Source: Haematobia irritans
Lineage: Eukaryota > Arthropoda > Insecta > Diptera > Muscidae
Direction: 5' to 3'
Assembly: GCF_050003625.1 (NCBI RefSeq)
Contig: NC_134400.1
Location: 54,316,066-54,380,065, forward strand
DNA length: 64,000 nt
Below, one piece after another: positions 11,961-23,196 of the stretch; positions within the stretch are counted from its first letter, which is position 1; every line of letters begins with the position of its first letter. The notes under the pieces are model-generated. The model had not been told where the DNA came from. It saw only the letters and a program-made list of their open reading frames with translations, and did not search any database. The translations under genes and the position numbers were made by a program.

Positions 11961-13248
11961 AAGGGTGATACGGTCAAAATTTGGTCAATATAAACTTGAC
12001 GTATTTCTTTCAATTTTGCATTTAAAAAACCTGAACACCCCTCATTTTGAAGGTGTGTGTGTGTGTAGAATGTTGCTCCTATTTTGATTTTGGAATTCAC
12101 TCTTCAGTTGTCAAAATGCCGTCCAAGCAAGAAGAGTAGCGTATCAAAATTTTGCTCGCGCATCGCGAAAATCCGAACTACTCGCACGCAAAGCTGGCAA
12201 AATCGCTAAAAGTTGCCAAATCAACCGTTACAAATGTAATTAAAGTGTTTGGGGAACGTTTGTCGACAGCCAGGAAGTCTGGATCGGGGGTGAATCGAAA
12301 ACTGGAAGCCGCTGAGACGACAAAGAGAGTTGCCGGTAGTTTCAAGCGAAACCCTAACCTCTCTCTCCGAGATGCCGCAAATAAGCTGGGTGTATCGTCT
12401 ACAACCGTGCATCGAGCCAAAAAACGAGCCGGACTATCGACTTACAAGAAGGTAGTGACACCAAATCGCGATGATAAACAAAATACGACGGCCAAAGCGC
12501 GATCCCGGAGGCTGTACACGACAATGCTGACGAAGTTTGACTGCGTGGTAATGGACGACGAAACCTACGTCAAAGCCGACTACAAGCAGCTTCCGGGACA
12601 GGAGTTTTATACGGCAAAAGGAAGGGGAAAGATAGCAGATATTTTCAAGCACATAAAACTGTCAAAGTTTGCAAAGAAATATCTGGTTTGGCAAGCCATC
12701 TGTACCTGTGGCTTGAAAAGCAGCATTTTCATAGCTTCCGGGACTGTCAACCAAGAAATTAACGTGAAAGAGTGTTTGAATAAACGTCTGCTGCCTTTCC
12801 TGAAGAAACACGGTTGTTCCGTACTGTTTTGGCCGGATTTGGCATCTTGCCATTACGGTAAAAAGGCCATGGAGTGGTACGCCGCCAACAAAGTGCAGGT
12901 GGTTCCCAAGGACAAGAACCCTCCCAACACGCCAGAGCTCTGCCCAATTGAGAAATACTGGGCTATTGTCAAGCGGAACCTAAAGAAGACCAAAAAAACT
13001 GCTAAGGACGAGTAGCAGTTCAAGGCAAACTGGCTTTCTGCGGCGAAGAAGGTGGACAAGGTGGCTGTACAAAATCTGATGGCAGGTGTCAAGCGTGATG
13101 CCCGGCAATTCGAAAGCCTAAGTGAATATTTTTCCCGAATTTTATACTAATTGAACTTGAAAAAGAAATTTAATTTGATTTTTTAAATAAACGATTTCAC
13201 CGATTTACACGCGTTTTCCCTTGACCAAATTTTGACCGTATCACCCTT
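11961..13248 (+). mobile_element. DD37E Tc1/mariner-type element (copy 1)
   Basis: Flanked by TA (11959-11960, 13249-13250), with 28 bp near-perfect terminal inverted repeats starting AAGGGTGATACGGTC and ending GACCGTATCACCCTT. Length and single transposase gene fit the Tc1/mariner superfamily. The catalytic spacing matches the ITmD37E-type group known from Diptera. A second copy lies at 29822-31118. Confidence 0.9.
12116..13150 (+). pseudogene. DD37E transposase with two amber codons
   Basis: Start chosen at the ATG at 12116 because copy 2 has the matching ATG at 29979. Codon 8 is TAG (12137-12139) and another TAG lies at 13013-13015; both are CAG in copy 2. Between them the frame is open. 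The N-terminal half has helix-turn-helix-like segments (KVAKSTVTNVIKV; LGVSSTTVHRAKK). The catalytic triad is Asp at about residue 148 (MDDETYV), Asp 241 (PDLASCHYG) and Glu 279 (PIEKYW), with 37 residues between the last two. A 14 bp deletion near the 3' end alters the C-terminus. Probably inactive unless the stops are read through. Confidence 0.9.
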
Positions 13249-13615
13249 TATAATTTGGCATTTAAGTGAGAATGTTGTTTAATCGTATAGGTAAAAGAAC
13301 AGGAAATGCTGCAAGCTCTAAAAATTACTACCAAAGAAAGACATCTGCATTCTTGACTACGATTTAGCTTTATTGTTTAAAAAATCAAAAAATTAAATAC
13401 GATTTTAAAATATTAAAAATTTGTTGTTTTAAGACAAATTTTCCACAGTTCAAGAGAATTTTCTGTGATGGAAACATACCAAGTTTAAACTCGAATCTTT
13501 TAACTCTAAGGACTTTTGGTCAAAGAAAAAACTCAGTAATAGAGAAATGCGTCTTCTATGCTAAGAAAACCTCACTTTCGAATTTTACAGACAAAAAATC
13601 TCTATGTTCAATGCA
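13249..13615. other. AT-rich spacer with family R-like sequence
   Basis: No coding region. Phrases at about 13500-13560 (TTTGGTCAAAGAAAAAACTC, GAGAAATGCG, CTATGCTAAG) resemble family R at 6165 and 15475. Confidence 0.35.
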
Positions 13616-13619
13616 ACAT

Positions 13620-14545
13620 TTTTTTACCCTCCCCCGTCCCATCCGATCCGGTTGAAATTTGGTACGCGATGTTAGTATATTGTATCTACCAATCATTCAA
13701 AATTTGGACCATTTCGGTCCAGAATTATATTTCTGGATCTTCATATCGATTTTGATTTTTCTGATTTTTCTTTGATTTCTGGATCTTCATATCGATGTCC
13801 TCATTCCAGAGTACTTTGTTTTTCATTCGGATTGATGTGAATTGCATCCTGTCAAAAGTTCGAATTTATTGGACACTTCTATCAAAAGTTATGGTTAATA
13901 TTGTACGTAGCCTGTGACTAAAGTTTTAAAAATTTCCAATCCAAAAATGGCAAAAAGCTTTGTTCGGTCTAAAGTGGTCTAAGTCATTTTTAGCCATGTT
14001 CTATTATAACTATTTTGAATTCGTACATACTAAAACAAAACTACAATAAACATTATTTTAAGACCGAAAAAAGTGAATTTATATCTTATATTAGTTGTGA
14101 GAAATTCCAAACAAAAAGATTTTGTACTTGTTTCCTGTAAAATTTACCTTTTAGACTTAGCGTATTGTGGGATCGAGACATCGATATGTCCTTTAACAAT
14201 TGTGTAAAAATTTGCTCATATCACTCCATAATTATATATAGCGCCCATATAAACATGGTCCTCAAGTTGCCATGCGAAAATTGGTTCATATTTGTTCAAA
14301 ATTATTTATAGACTCCTCTATATAAACCGATTAAGAACTAAAGAGACGTATATTTTATATGTATTTAATGTGACCATTTTTGTATCTAATATAAACCCCA
14401 TATGGACTAACTTGCTATTTAAAACACAATGATATGAAATAATATACTTTGCCATCGGCAATGTTACCCAATCCAAGTAATTCGGTTGTGGAACTTTGTA
14501 CGCAATCGAAAGTGGAGGGTACATAAGATTCGACGATAATTGTTT
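13620..14545 (+). mobile_element. Degenerate mini-me-like repeat, family P
   Basis: Old, scrambled copy: CATCCGATCCGGTTGAAATT near 13637, CATAATTATATATAGC near 14227, and an end with CGCAATCGAAAGTGGAGGG and ACATAAGATTCG near 14500-14535. No intact ends can be assigned. Confidence 0.45.
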
Positions 14546-15149
14546 CAACGTCACTCCTTCGTATGAAAGTCCATTTTTCGAAATAACCTAATGTAGATTG
14601 TAGATTATGTTTATTTCGATATGTAGTACGTGTGTGTTTTTCTGTAATTAACCTAAGACTGTGTATTTGCCTATCCCGATAACACTAGAGCTCAACTAAT
14701 GACCAGATGGCAATTACATTTTTGTGAATATCCAAAGTAAACAATACATCAATTATTTGCAGTTTGGAAGTTGTTGGGTGGTGTAGGAATGGCGACAACA
14801 ATTAATAATTCTCATATATTATTTAATTCTCATATATATTACAAGCTAATTATTATTCGTACCTTATACGTTATGTCTACGGTGCTAAAAGTATATTTTA
14901 GTTAGTACTTAAGCGTTGGCATCCCAGAATAAAATATTATTGTATGGCGTATTATATCAAGGTTAGATTATAGTGGTATACTAAAAGTACCCAATATATA
15001 GAATTTTTACTTCATATGAAACTTTAACATTTCAAACAAATCCTTTTTCAAATCAAATCAAGCCTTTTACAATTCAAATCCAAGTTTTTTTTTTCAAATC
15101 AATGAATATATTCACTTTCATTCTGAAATTTCTTTCTATACAATTTTTA
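14546..15149. other. AT-rich sequence, nothing recognised
   Basis: No TIRs, coding potential or family motifs seen. Confidence 0.4.
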
Positions 15150-15893
15150 TAGATTTCGTCTTTATACTAATGATTTTGGTATTGATTTTCAGCCAAATAA
15201 GCGGAGAATTGATTCTGGGAAACAAATTTTAATTTAATTATTTTTCAATTTTTTTATTTGTATGCTAACAAAGTGCTTTTAGTGCGCGTTAAGGACAATT
15301 TTAATTTCCAAATTCAGACTTGACTTCAAGTAAAAATTATGCTGTTTCAAGTAAAAAACATCTTTAAAATAAAGTATTAAAATGCATTTCCTATTTTTGA
15401 ATGCGCTTTTACTTTGTAGTCAAGGTACAAAACGTCATCAAATTTAAAACGAATTCATTGAAAATTTTATTGACTTTTGGACAAGGTTAAAAACTTTGTA
15501 GCAGATAAATGTGTGTTTTATGCTAAGCAAAATTCGCATTCGTATTTAAGAACATGAAATCTTTGGCTTCACGACAATGTTTTCAGTAAGCTTAGATCTC
15601 ATTTTATACTTTCTTGAGCTACGAATCGTTTGCTGAGTCGCCCTTCCGTGCAACTTTTTGTCGTTCGCATGGCAGAGATATGATGCCACCAAAAATTTGA
15701 GTTTTGCGTACTTAATATTGAAAAATATATTATAGTGAGCCAAATATTTCATGTCCTTAATATACGAATGCGAATTTTGCTTAGCATAGAATACGCATTT
15801 CTCTGATATAAAGCTTTTTTCCTTGTCAAATACACTTTTCAATGAGATGGTTTTGTCCTTATAGTTAAGTGATTCCACTTAAAACTGGGTATC
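15150..15893. repeat. Repeat family R (copy 2)
   Basis: Resembles 5148-7154: GGTATTGATTTTCAGCCAAA near 15178, ACTTTTGGACAAGG near 15472, and GAAATCTTTGGCTTCACGAC near 15556. From about 15600 the sequence appears to turn back as a loose inverted copy (TATACGAATGCGAATTTTGC near 15762 against GCAAAATTCGCATTCGTA near 15528). The MITE at 15898 ends it. Confidence 0.45.
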
Positions 15894-15897
15894 TTAA

Positions 15898-17575
15898 CCC
15901 TTCGTTGCATGATTTAATTTGAGCAAGGATAAAAATTATTTAGTATGTTAGAATTGTTGTATATGGAGTTATGATACCGTAAACCAATTTTCGTTCGATT
16001 CTGATCACTGAAGCAAAAGTTACGTAACATTGCATATATCCAATTTCATGCAGATAATCAATTTCTTTAGTCCACGTTGTTATCTCTATATATCACAGGT
16101 AGAGGAGAAAAGTGATGAGATAAAAAATGTTTTAAGAGAAAAATTTTATTGCTGGATGGGGAAAATGGAACATTTTTACTAAAAAATAATTGTTTTCTCG
16201 CCAAACATAAAATATTTGCCAAAATCAGATAGCATGGTTGCGTCAAACATGTTACATGTTCCCCATCGAAAACTAACATTTTACTTCTGAAACATGTTTG
16301 AGGTGATCATATTCCTTCTCGGGGTGCAATATTAAAAGTCAAACTCTTGGGATTCTAAACAATTTCTGCCTTTTTTGATGCACAGAATTCCCCAGTTTTG
16401 CATTTAACACAAAGGGATGTGAACTTGGAGAACGCAATCCCATAGATGCGAGACCGTTTGCCGTTTACCTTTGCACTGTTCCACGTAGAACAGTGCAATG
16501 GTCGGAGGGGCGACGAAAGTTGGAGCGTAACATGCTGAAAACTGGTTTTGGTATATACCAGCTTATATGATACACGGAAATCTGGACCCTCGTTTTTATT
16601 AGGGTAGGTATAATGGCGACTTTTCAGTTAATTATGATACCACAATATTGACCTTCTGTTTATCACTGAGTGTAGTTCGATTCAATATTAAGCTCTATAG
16701 TTCCGAGTTCGAACGGTCTTCCACCATGAGGAAGCTTTTAAACACCTAAAATTGTCACCAACATATTGACAGGGGATAGACCACCGCTATAAAAAGGAGG
16801 TCCCTTGTCATTGAGCTTAACATGGAATCGGGCAGCACTCAGTGATAAGAGAGAAGTTCACCACTGTGGTATCACAATGGACTGAATAGTCTAAGTGAGC
16901 CTGATACATCGGGCTGCCACATAACCTAACCTAACCTAGACTACCGCAAAAAAATGTTGAACCCATTTAACCTATCTATCACGATGATATACGTGTAACA
17001 ATTACAACCCAGCAGCTTGTATGTTATATGATTCTCCAACGATGTAGGGCAAGGATCAACTCGAATCTTCTTCTACGACCTCGATTTATATCAAACTCGG
17101 TGTTTAAATCTCCATCATCAACAAACTACTCGTCTTTATATTCATATTCGTCGTTAAGTGTCCTAGTAGTAACAAAAATTGATGGAATGCATGACATTGC
17201 ACATATGCAATTATATGGCATATATGCAATGACAGTTCATATCGGCTCAAACGCATGAAATTGCAGATATGATATCATTCATTGTAGCGTTTAGAATAAA
17301 CTTTTCATTTTATATTTACATTTAAAAAAATTTTAAGAAAGTTTCATAATATTAAAACAAATAAGTTAAATTTTTCGAGGTACTCAAAATGCTTATTTTA
17401 ATTTCGCTTTATTTAAATGAAATTGTTACGATACTGGACAAAATCCTTATCAAATATAATCTACGGCTTCCAAAATGTAAATAACAAAAAAAATTATGGT
17501 AAAATATGTAAAAGAATAGGAGCTAGACAGGCAAGAAACTAACATTGCATATATGCAATGTCATGCAACGAAGGG
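15898..17575. mobile_element. piggyBac-type MITE, TTAA target
   Basis: Flanked by TTAA (15894-15897 and 17576-17579), with perfect 15 bp ends CCCTTCGTTGCATGA/TCATGCAACGAAGGG. The interior has repeated palindromic motifs such as CATTGCATATATGCAATG near 17543 and similar ones near 17195-17235. No transposase frame. A truncated SINE (16785-16938) is nested inside. TTAA duplication with CCC ends is the piggyBac signature. Confidence 0.85.
16785..16938 (+). mobile_element. 5'-truncated SINE copy
   Basis: Matches the second half of the SINE at 7155-7507, from TATAAAAAGGAGGTCCCTTG through CGGGCTGCCACATAACC, and ends in three CCTAA units. The tRNA-like head is absent, as expected for incomplete target-primed insertion. 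Inserted in the piggyBac-type MITE. Confidence 0.85.
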
Positions 17576-17929
17576 TTAACATGAAATAAAATGTTGGTTG
17601 ATTAATGTCAACTTGGATTTAATTGTTGTCTTCCAACATCCTCAAAAAAAATCGCTTCTCTAACATATGTTCCAAATATATTTTGCAGGATTATTGGATA
17701 CTGCCGAAATATTAATATGTTTGTTTTATGTGAACATATTATATGTTTGGAAGCATTTTGAGCCCAAAAATATTATATGCTTGGAAGAATTTTCCCCAAA
17801 GAAGATTGTGCTCATTCCCTCACATAATTTTCACTTCCACGAATTTTTTTATTTCTTTGCACCTTTTGTGTAATGCAAATAATGTTGAAGAAATTCTTCA
17901 ATTTTTTTAATTTTTTAAATTTTACCTTT

Positions 17930-18001
17930 CGCCTGGACGGAGAATCGAACCGAGGACCATACAGTTTGTAAGCCGCCACACTATCCACTTGGCTACGTAG
18001 C
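17930..18001 (-). other. tRNA-like sequence A
   Basis: Minus-strand equivalent of the relic at 3466-3537. The B box GGTTCGATTCT is kept; the A-box region is altered (TAGCCAAGTGG). Confidence 0.55.
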
Positions 18002-18115
18002 TGTTATAGTCACCTGTAGGCAATTATCGTTATAAGTTACATTTATATAGCATAGTTTGCAGCGCCCACGAGCCCATGCAAACATAACATTATTTAACAG
18101 AAACATACTTTTGTC

Positions 18116-18187
18116 GGTCACGTGGAGCAGTGGTTAGCATGCCCGCCTTGCATGCAAAGGCTCGTGGGTTCAATCCCTGCTCCGACC
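18116..18187 (+). other. tRNA-like sequence B
   Basis: CGTGGAGCAGTGGTTAGC, then CCGCCTTGCATGCAAAGG (loop reading TGC, as in alanine tRNA), then GGGTTCAATCCCTGC. T stem intact, acceptor stem unpaired. Same module as 3652-3722. Confidence 0.6.
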
Positions 18188-18924
18188 GAACACCATTTTT
18201 TTTTTAATTTACACATTTGTACTTAATTTCATTTGTACCTTTAAGGCCGGTATTAAGTTGGCATTATCACTCTCAAATAGAAATGTTTTGCCTTTTACTT
18301 TCATTTTAAAGAAAATAAACGTTTTCAATTGTTTTAGCTGCAAAACTCGAAATTAATGTCCGCTTTTCTACTTCAAGGTGTCCGTCAACTCCTCTTGGTC
18401 TATTCTCTTGGTTACGAATGTCTATTCTCTTTACTCCGAATACTCATTCTAATATTCAAATTAAATAATATTTAGACTTAAGCATATTAAATTTTTGGCC
18501 TTATCATAAAACAGTTTTCGAAAACAACATACAAGCGGTTTCACAGAAATTGATCCCGTTTGATTCTCTCGCTGTGTTATGTTGATATCTTTCGTCAACC
18601 CTCCCGATTTCCATCTCTATTTCTTTCTCTATACTCTCTCTCTCTCTCTCTCTCTGTCGCTCTCTGAATAAAATATCACAACATATATATGTCTACTCGA
18701 AATTTGTAAATTTATATATGTTTACATTCACACATATTATTTTTATGAAACATTCATGCCCCAAACATAATATATTCTAACATATTAACATATGTGTCCC
18801 AAACATTGAGTGTTCGTTTAGGAACATTAAATGTTTGCACTTAAATATATTGTGTTTAAAAATTTTGCCCGAAACACATTTTGTTTATATCGGAACATAT
18901 GAAAAACATATTTTTCTAACAGTG

Positions 18925-19330
18925 CAGAAATCGGGAGACCCAACGGCCGAAGACGGATCACTCTTCACCACTATAATACGAGATCTCATACATCTGCTCA
19001 AGCAACAGCATTTTTGAGCACTGTTGCTGTGTAGTTCTGACTTGGCATCGTATGACTTCTTTTTATTCCCATACGTAAAAAATAAAATGAGAGGTCAATG
19101 TTTTTCAACACCTGAAGAAGCGGTTGATGCGTTCAGAATGCATGTTGGTGATATCTCATTTAGAGTGGGAAAATTGCTTCGACAATTGGTTCAAACGCAT
19201 GTGAAACCTCGCAGAAGTGGACACCCACGGTCACCTAAATTTTGTCCAAATTTTTTGAGAAGATATTAGGTATTATTTTAATTGACATTTCTTTATTTTA
19301 AAGATATTGTTTAGATTTAATGTCTTATAC
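18925..19330 (+). pseudogene. DD34D mariner transposase fragment
   Basis: Remnant of the C-terminal part of a mariner transposase. Upstream sequence reads like the ITLHHDN/HTSAQ region, and a later frame (19024-19269) has SDLASYDFFLFPYVKNK followed by a helical C-terminus (STPEEAVDAFRMHV). Frameshifts separate these pieces and the second catalytic region is damaged. The same family occurs at about 27870-28165 and 32664-33426. Nonfunctional. Confidence 0.75.
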
Positions 19331-20177
19331 CTCATTCACATTACACTTCCTAAATCCACTTTAATTAGTATGGGAATATTACATTATTAGTGCTGCTAGG
19401 ATAGGTTGCCCATATATTTGCCTAGACAATGAAAGCATTTTTGCAATGACTAAAATTTATTGAGAGTAGTAACTACAATTATAGTGAGTAATTTGTTATT
19501 CTATTTAATTTCTATAGGAGATCTTAATCGAAAATTGTGACCTTAATCGCCTCACCATAGCAAATAATAATTATGCCATTGCTCGGACAAATACATACAC
19601 ATGTACATATGTGGTCTGACGTATTCTCATCAATTGAGGGGGTTGAAGTGGCAAATATCGATTTTATTCCGTATTTAATATGAAGCCATTTAGAAAATGA
19701 ACATGAATTTTTGATTTGTTTGTAGTCTTTGGCGCCCATGACCACTTAACTGCTGAATAATTAAGGCAGTGTGCATGTAAACAATTATTTCGAATCCTAC
19801 ACGAAAACGATTTTTACCAAATACGTGTACAACTCCAAGCCATGGCCATTATGGCCACGGCCACTCTCGTTCACAATGGTTGGGAGCCCAAGCTACAATT
19901 GTGACGGAGGCCATTGTTACACATGGTGGCGACATTGGCCCAACAACTCCAACTCATGAATTGTTTGGAATATACGAGTGAGTCTATAATCAACGCCTTT
20001 CATTGCACTCACACCATTTGAAACGTTTGGCTTGGTAGATGAATGAATGCGTATCAAGTCTAGGGTGGGTTGACAAATGCTGCAGTTGTCCTTATTCTTA
20101 TGAGTTATAACGTAAATTTTGAACATAAATTCAGACCTGAAACGGTATATCCCTTCGAAGCATTTTTTTGTTTTGTG
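19331..20177. other. Unassigned sequence
   Basis: No family or coding region recognised. A locally GC-richer stretch near 19840-19930 repeats GGCCA-type motifs (GGCCATTATGGCCACGGCCA), of unknown meaning. Confidence 0.4.
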
Positions 20178-20343
20178 CACGGACGATAAAGACTGTTTTT
20201 CATATGTTTGGGTGTAAAAATTATATGTTTAGAACTCAAATTTTTTAACACAATATTTTTGAGTTTAAGAATTTAATGTTCATAAACTAGCATAACATGT
20301 TTGGGACATATATGTTAACATGTTAGAAATATAATATTCTTAG

Positions 20344-23055
20344 ATGCAAACGGAATTAAGTAATATGAGGAAATCCTGCAGGAAGCTCTTTAACAAGGCA
20401 AAGTCCACCAGAGCCCCTGAGGACTGGGACGCTTACAAGAAGAATCTGAGAGGATACAAGCGAGAACTGAGAAAGGCTCAGCATAACTCTTGGAATGCTT
20501 ACTGCAGCAGTATTGAGAATACGTCCGAGGCTTCCAGACTACGGAAGGTTCTAGCATCCACCAACTCCGCTCCAGGTTTCATTAAAACATCGGAGGGCAA
20601 TTGGACAACGTCCAGTAAGGAGACGCTGGAGGTACTATTGGACACACATTTTCCTGGAAATCAGACGGTTGAACCATGTACTGGCGGTGCCACAGTTGCT
20701 CAGCGGTCGTTTCCTGTCGAGGAAATTGTATCGGAAACTAGAATAAGATGGGCGCTAAATAGCTTTGGACCATTCAAATCCCCTGGACCTGATGGAATTA
20801 CTCCGGCGGAGTTACAAGCTGTAACTGACAAAATTATCCCCTGGTTGTCGGTGATATATAAAGGATGTATCAACTTATCATATATCCCAGGAAAGTGGAG
20901 GGAAACAAAAGTCGTTTTCATACCTAAAGCGGGAAAAGCCTCTCACTCGAGGGCGAAGGATTTCCGACCAATCAGCTTATCCTCATTCCTACTTAAGACT
21001 CTGGAGAGGATGATAGATATTTATCTTAGAACTAGCATCGATTCAAGTTTGTTCTCGAAACGACAGCATGCATACTCGAAGGGCAGGTCTACTGAGACCG
21101 CACTACATGAACTAGTCAGCTTTATTGAAAGCTCACTATCTGTCAAAGAATACACAATCGTGGCGTTTCTAGACATCGAAGGGGCGTTCAATAATGTCCA
21201 TCCGAGCTCGATATTAAATGGACTGATAACTCTGAATGTTGATCCATGTATACTCAGGCTGTTAGACGAACTGCTAATGAAGAGACGTATTTCAGCCACA
21301 CTAGGACAAGCAAACATACAAAGGTATGTGAACAGAGGCACTCCCCAAGGAGGAGTCCTATCACCTCTTCTTTGGAATGTTGCTATAAATAGCCTTCTGG
21401 TTACTCTAGAAAAAGAAAGGATAAAAGTGGTGGCATACGCAGATGATGTGGCTCTGGCAGTCAGGGGAAAATTCCCATCCACAATCAGAGATATTATTCA
21501 GAGGGCCCTCCGGATGACTGAGAAATGGGCGAAAGACAATGGTCTTGGGGTAAATCCTGCAAAGACAGAATTAGTCATGTACTGCAACGATCGCAAAACT
21601 CCCACGGTTAGGCCTATTTCCTTAGGGGGTATTGAAATTCCCTTTGGTGAATGTGCAAAATACCTTGGCGTTATTTTGGACAGGAAGCTGAACTTTAAGC
21701 TTAATATTGAAGAAAGGGCGAGAAAGGCAACTGTAGCTTTGTACTCGTGCAAAAAGGCAATAGGAAAAAAGTGGGGACTGAAACCAAAAATTGTGCATTG
21801 GCTATACACGGCAGTGGTTAGACCTATAATGCTATATGGTGTTGTAGTCTGGTGGCCGGCACTTCAGAAACCGACTTGTTTAGATAAAGTTCAGCGTATG
21901 GCGTGTTTGTGTATTTCAGGCGCATTCAGCAAGACAGGAACAAATTCCCTTAATGTCGTGCTGCATCTATTGCCTTTAGACATTTTGGCCAAACAGTCAG
22001 CTGCAACAACGGCTGTGCGGTTGCGCGAACTATCGCTGTGGTCGGAAAAAGGTTACGGTCACAGTTCTGTCCTCAAAACAATGCCAGATGTGCCTAACGT
22101 AGTGGATTACACTTTGGCGAGTCCACTTTTCGACAAAAAGTTTGAGACTCTAATCCCCAACAGTGAGGCGTGGTGCACACAGACCCCGGGGAATAAAGAA
22201 TATATAGATTTCTACACTGATGGCTCCAAATTGGATGGACAAGTGGGGTTCGGAGTATATTCTAATGATCTGGAACTTCGAATAGCGAAAAGATTACCTA
22301 ATCACTGTAGTGTTTTTCAGGCTGAAATATTAGCAATAAGAGAGGTGGCGAATTGGCTGAGAAGTAATGTTCCAAAAAATGTGGGCATTAATATATACTC
22401 AGACAGTCAACCTGCAATAAAATCCTTGGACTCTGTGTTCCTCAACTCGAAAACGGCCATCGACTGCCGCAAATCTCTCAATGAGATGGCTGAGCAGTAC
22501 AATATTCACCTAATATGGGTGCCTGGCCATAGGAACATACCGGGGAACTGCGAAGCGGATGAGTTGGCAAGGCTAGGGACTACCTTACATATTCCAGGGG
22601 AACTAGAATTTGTTGGTATGCCCCTAGCTACCTGCAAGCTCATGCTGCGTGAGAAGGCTGTTATGATGGCAAATGTTCGATGGGAGAATTGCAAGGGTTG
22701 TAACGACACCAAGCAAATATGGCCCCATTTCAACTTAAACCGCACACTAGATATGCTAATGTTCTCGAGACGTCAGATATCACTCCTGATATCTGCTATA
22801 ACGGGTCGCTGCCTGATAGGCGATTTTGCAAAAACTATTGGCGCGAAGTATAATGACTATTGTATGAGCTGTCATGATGCGGAGGAAAAAGAATCAATTA
22901 AACACCTCTTGTGTGAGTGTCCTGCATTTTGTGTAAAGCGCAAGCAACTTTTAGGAGCATATAGCTTCAGATTACTGGCGGATCTGGAAAACGTTAACTT
23001 AAGCAGTCTGCTACTGTTTTTGGAACAATCTGGTTGGTTCAACAAAGAAAAATAA
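20344..23055 (+). CDS. LINE ORF2 fragment: reverse transcriptase and RNase H
   Basis: Open frame of 903 codons encoding the replicative part of a non-LTR retrotransposon. Reverse transcriptase motifs include FRPISLSSFLLKTLE, FLDIEGAFN, GTPQGGVLSPLLW and YADD (residues 365-368). RNase H follows, with FYTDGSK (Asp 626), QAEI, YSDSQ and VPGHRNIPGNCEADELA. The end has a CMSCHDAEE...HLLCECP Cys/His cluster typical of I/LOA/R1-related LINEs. The endonuclease domain and any ORF1 are missing. The apparent start codon lies in the host target duplication (20341-20351), not in the LINE, so this is not the natural start. Catalytic residues are intact, yet the element cannot retrotranspose alone. Confidence 0.9.
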   Translation: MQTELSNMRKSCRKLFNKAKSTRAPEDWDAYKKNLRGYKRELRKAQHNSWNAYCSSIENTSEASRLRKVLASTNSAPGFIKTSEGNWTTSSKETLEVLLDTHFPGNQTVEPCTGGATVAQRSFPVEEIVSETRIRWALNSFGPFKSPGPDGITPAELQAVTDKIIPWLSVIYKGCINLSYIPGKWRETKVVFIPKAGKASHSRAKDFRPISLSSFLLKTLERMIDIYLRTSIDSSLFSKRQHAYSKGRSTETALHELVSFIESSLSVKEYTIVAFLDIEGAFNNVHPSSILNGLITLNVDPCILRLLDELLMKRRISATLGQANIQRYVNRGTPQGGVLSPLLWNVAINSLLVTLEKERIKVVAYADDVALAVRGKFPSTIRDIIQRALRMTEKWAKDNGLGVNPAKTELVMYCNDRKTPTVRPISLGGIEIPFGECAKYLGVILDRKLNFKLNIEERARKATVALYSCKKAIGKKWGLKPKIVHWLYTAVVRPIMLYGVVVWWPALQKPTCLDKVQRMACLCISGAFSKTGTNSLNVVLHLLPLDILAKQSAATTAVRLRELSLWSEKGYGHSSVLKTMPDVPNVVDYTLASPLFDKKFETLIPNSEAWCTQTPGNKEYIDFYTDGSKLDGQVGFGVYSNDLELRIAKRLPNHCSVFQAEILAIREVANWLRSNVPKNVGINIYSDSQPAIKSLDSVFLNSKTAIDCRKSLNEMAEQYNIHLIWVPGHRNIPGNCEADELARLGTTLHIPGELEFVGMPLATCKLMLREKAVMMANVRWENCKGCNDTKQIWPHFNLNRTLDMLMFSRRQISLLISAITGRCLIGDFAKTIGAKYNDYCMSCHDAEEKESIKHLLCECPAFCVKRKQLLGAYSFRLLADLENVNLSSLLLFLEQSGWFNKEK

Positions 23056-23196
23056 TCAAGAAGGTTCAGCGGTTAAAACTAGAAGTGCCCATATGTAATA
23101 GGTACTTTTAGTTAATGTGGTATCACAATGGACTGAATAGTCTAAGTGAGCCTGAATCTTAATCGGGCTGCCACTTTAACCTAACCTAACCTAACC
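20352..23196 (+). mobile_element. 5'-truncated LINE with RNase H (LOA/I-like group)
   Basis: Non-LTR retrotransposon lacking its 5' half. An 11 bp target-site duplication TAGATGCAAAC is perfect at 20341-20351 and 23197-23207. The 3' UTR (23056-23196) carries GTGGTATCACAATGGACTG and ends in (CCTAA)n. The sequence shared with the SINE at 7155 covers about the last 75 bases. Clade placement rests on RT plus RNase H plus a terminal Cys/His cluster and is tentative. Confidence 0.9.

Larger units (their letters stand above)
17637..18924. mobile_element. TA-target-type MITE with two tRNA-like sequences (copy 2)
   Basis: Close relative of 3164-4501, with start CATCCTCAAAAAAAATCGC and end TTTTTCTAACAGTG. 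It has the same order: minus-strand tRNA-like A (17930-18001), plus-strand tRNA-like B (18116-18187), then a CT microsatellite near 18630-18665. The flanking dinucleotides no longer match, so the target duplication has decayed. It abuts a mariner fragment on its right. Confidence 0.7.

Noticed and set aside
12178..12652. Minus-strand frames within the DD37E, DD41D and LINE genes
   Set aside because: They lie antisense to recognised coding sequence and have no protein features of their own.
19845..19858. GGCCATTATGGCC resembling a cDNA-library SfiI adaptor
   Set aside because: No other adaptor sequence adjoins it, and it lies in continuous GGCCA-rich sequence, so coincidence is likelier.
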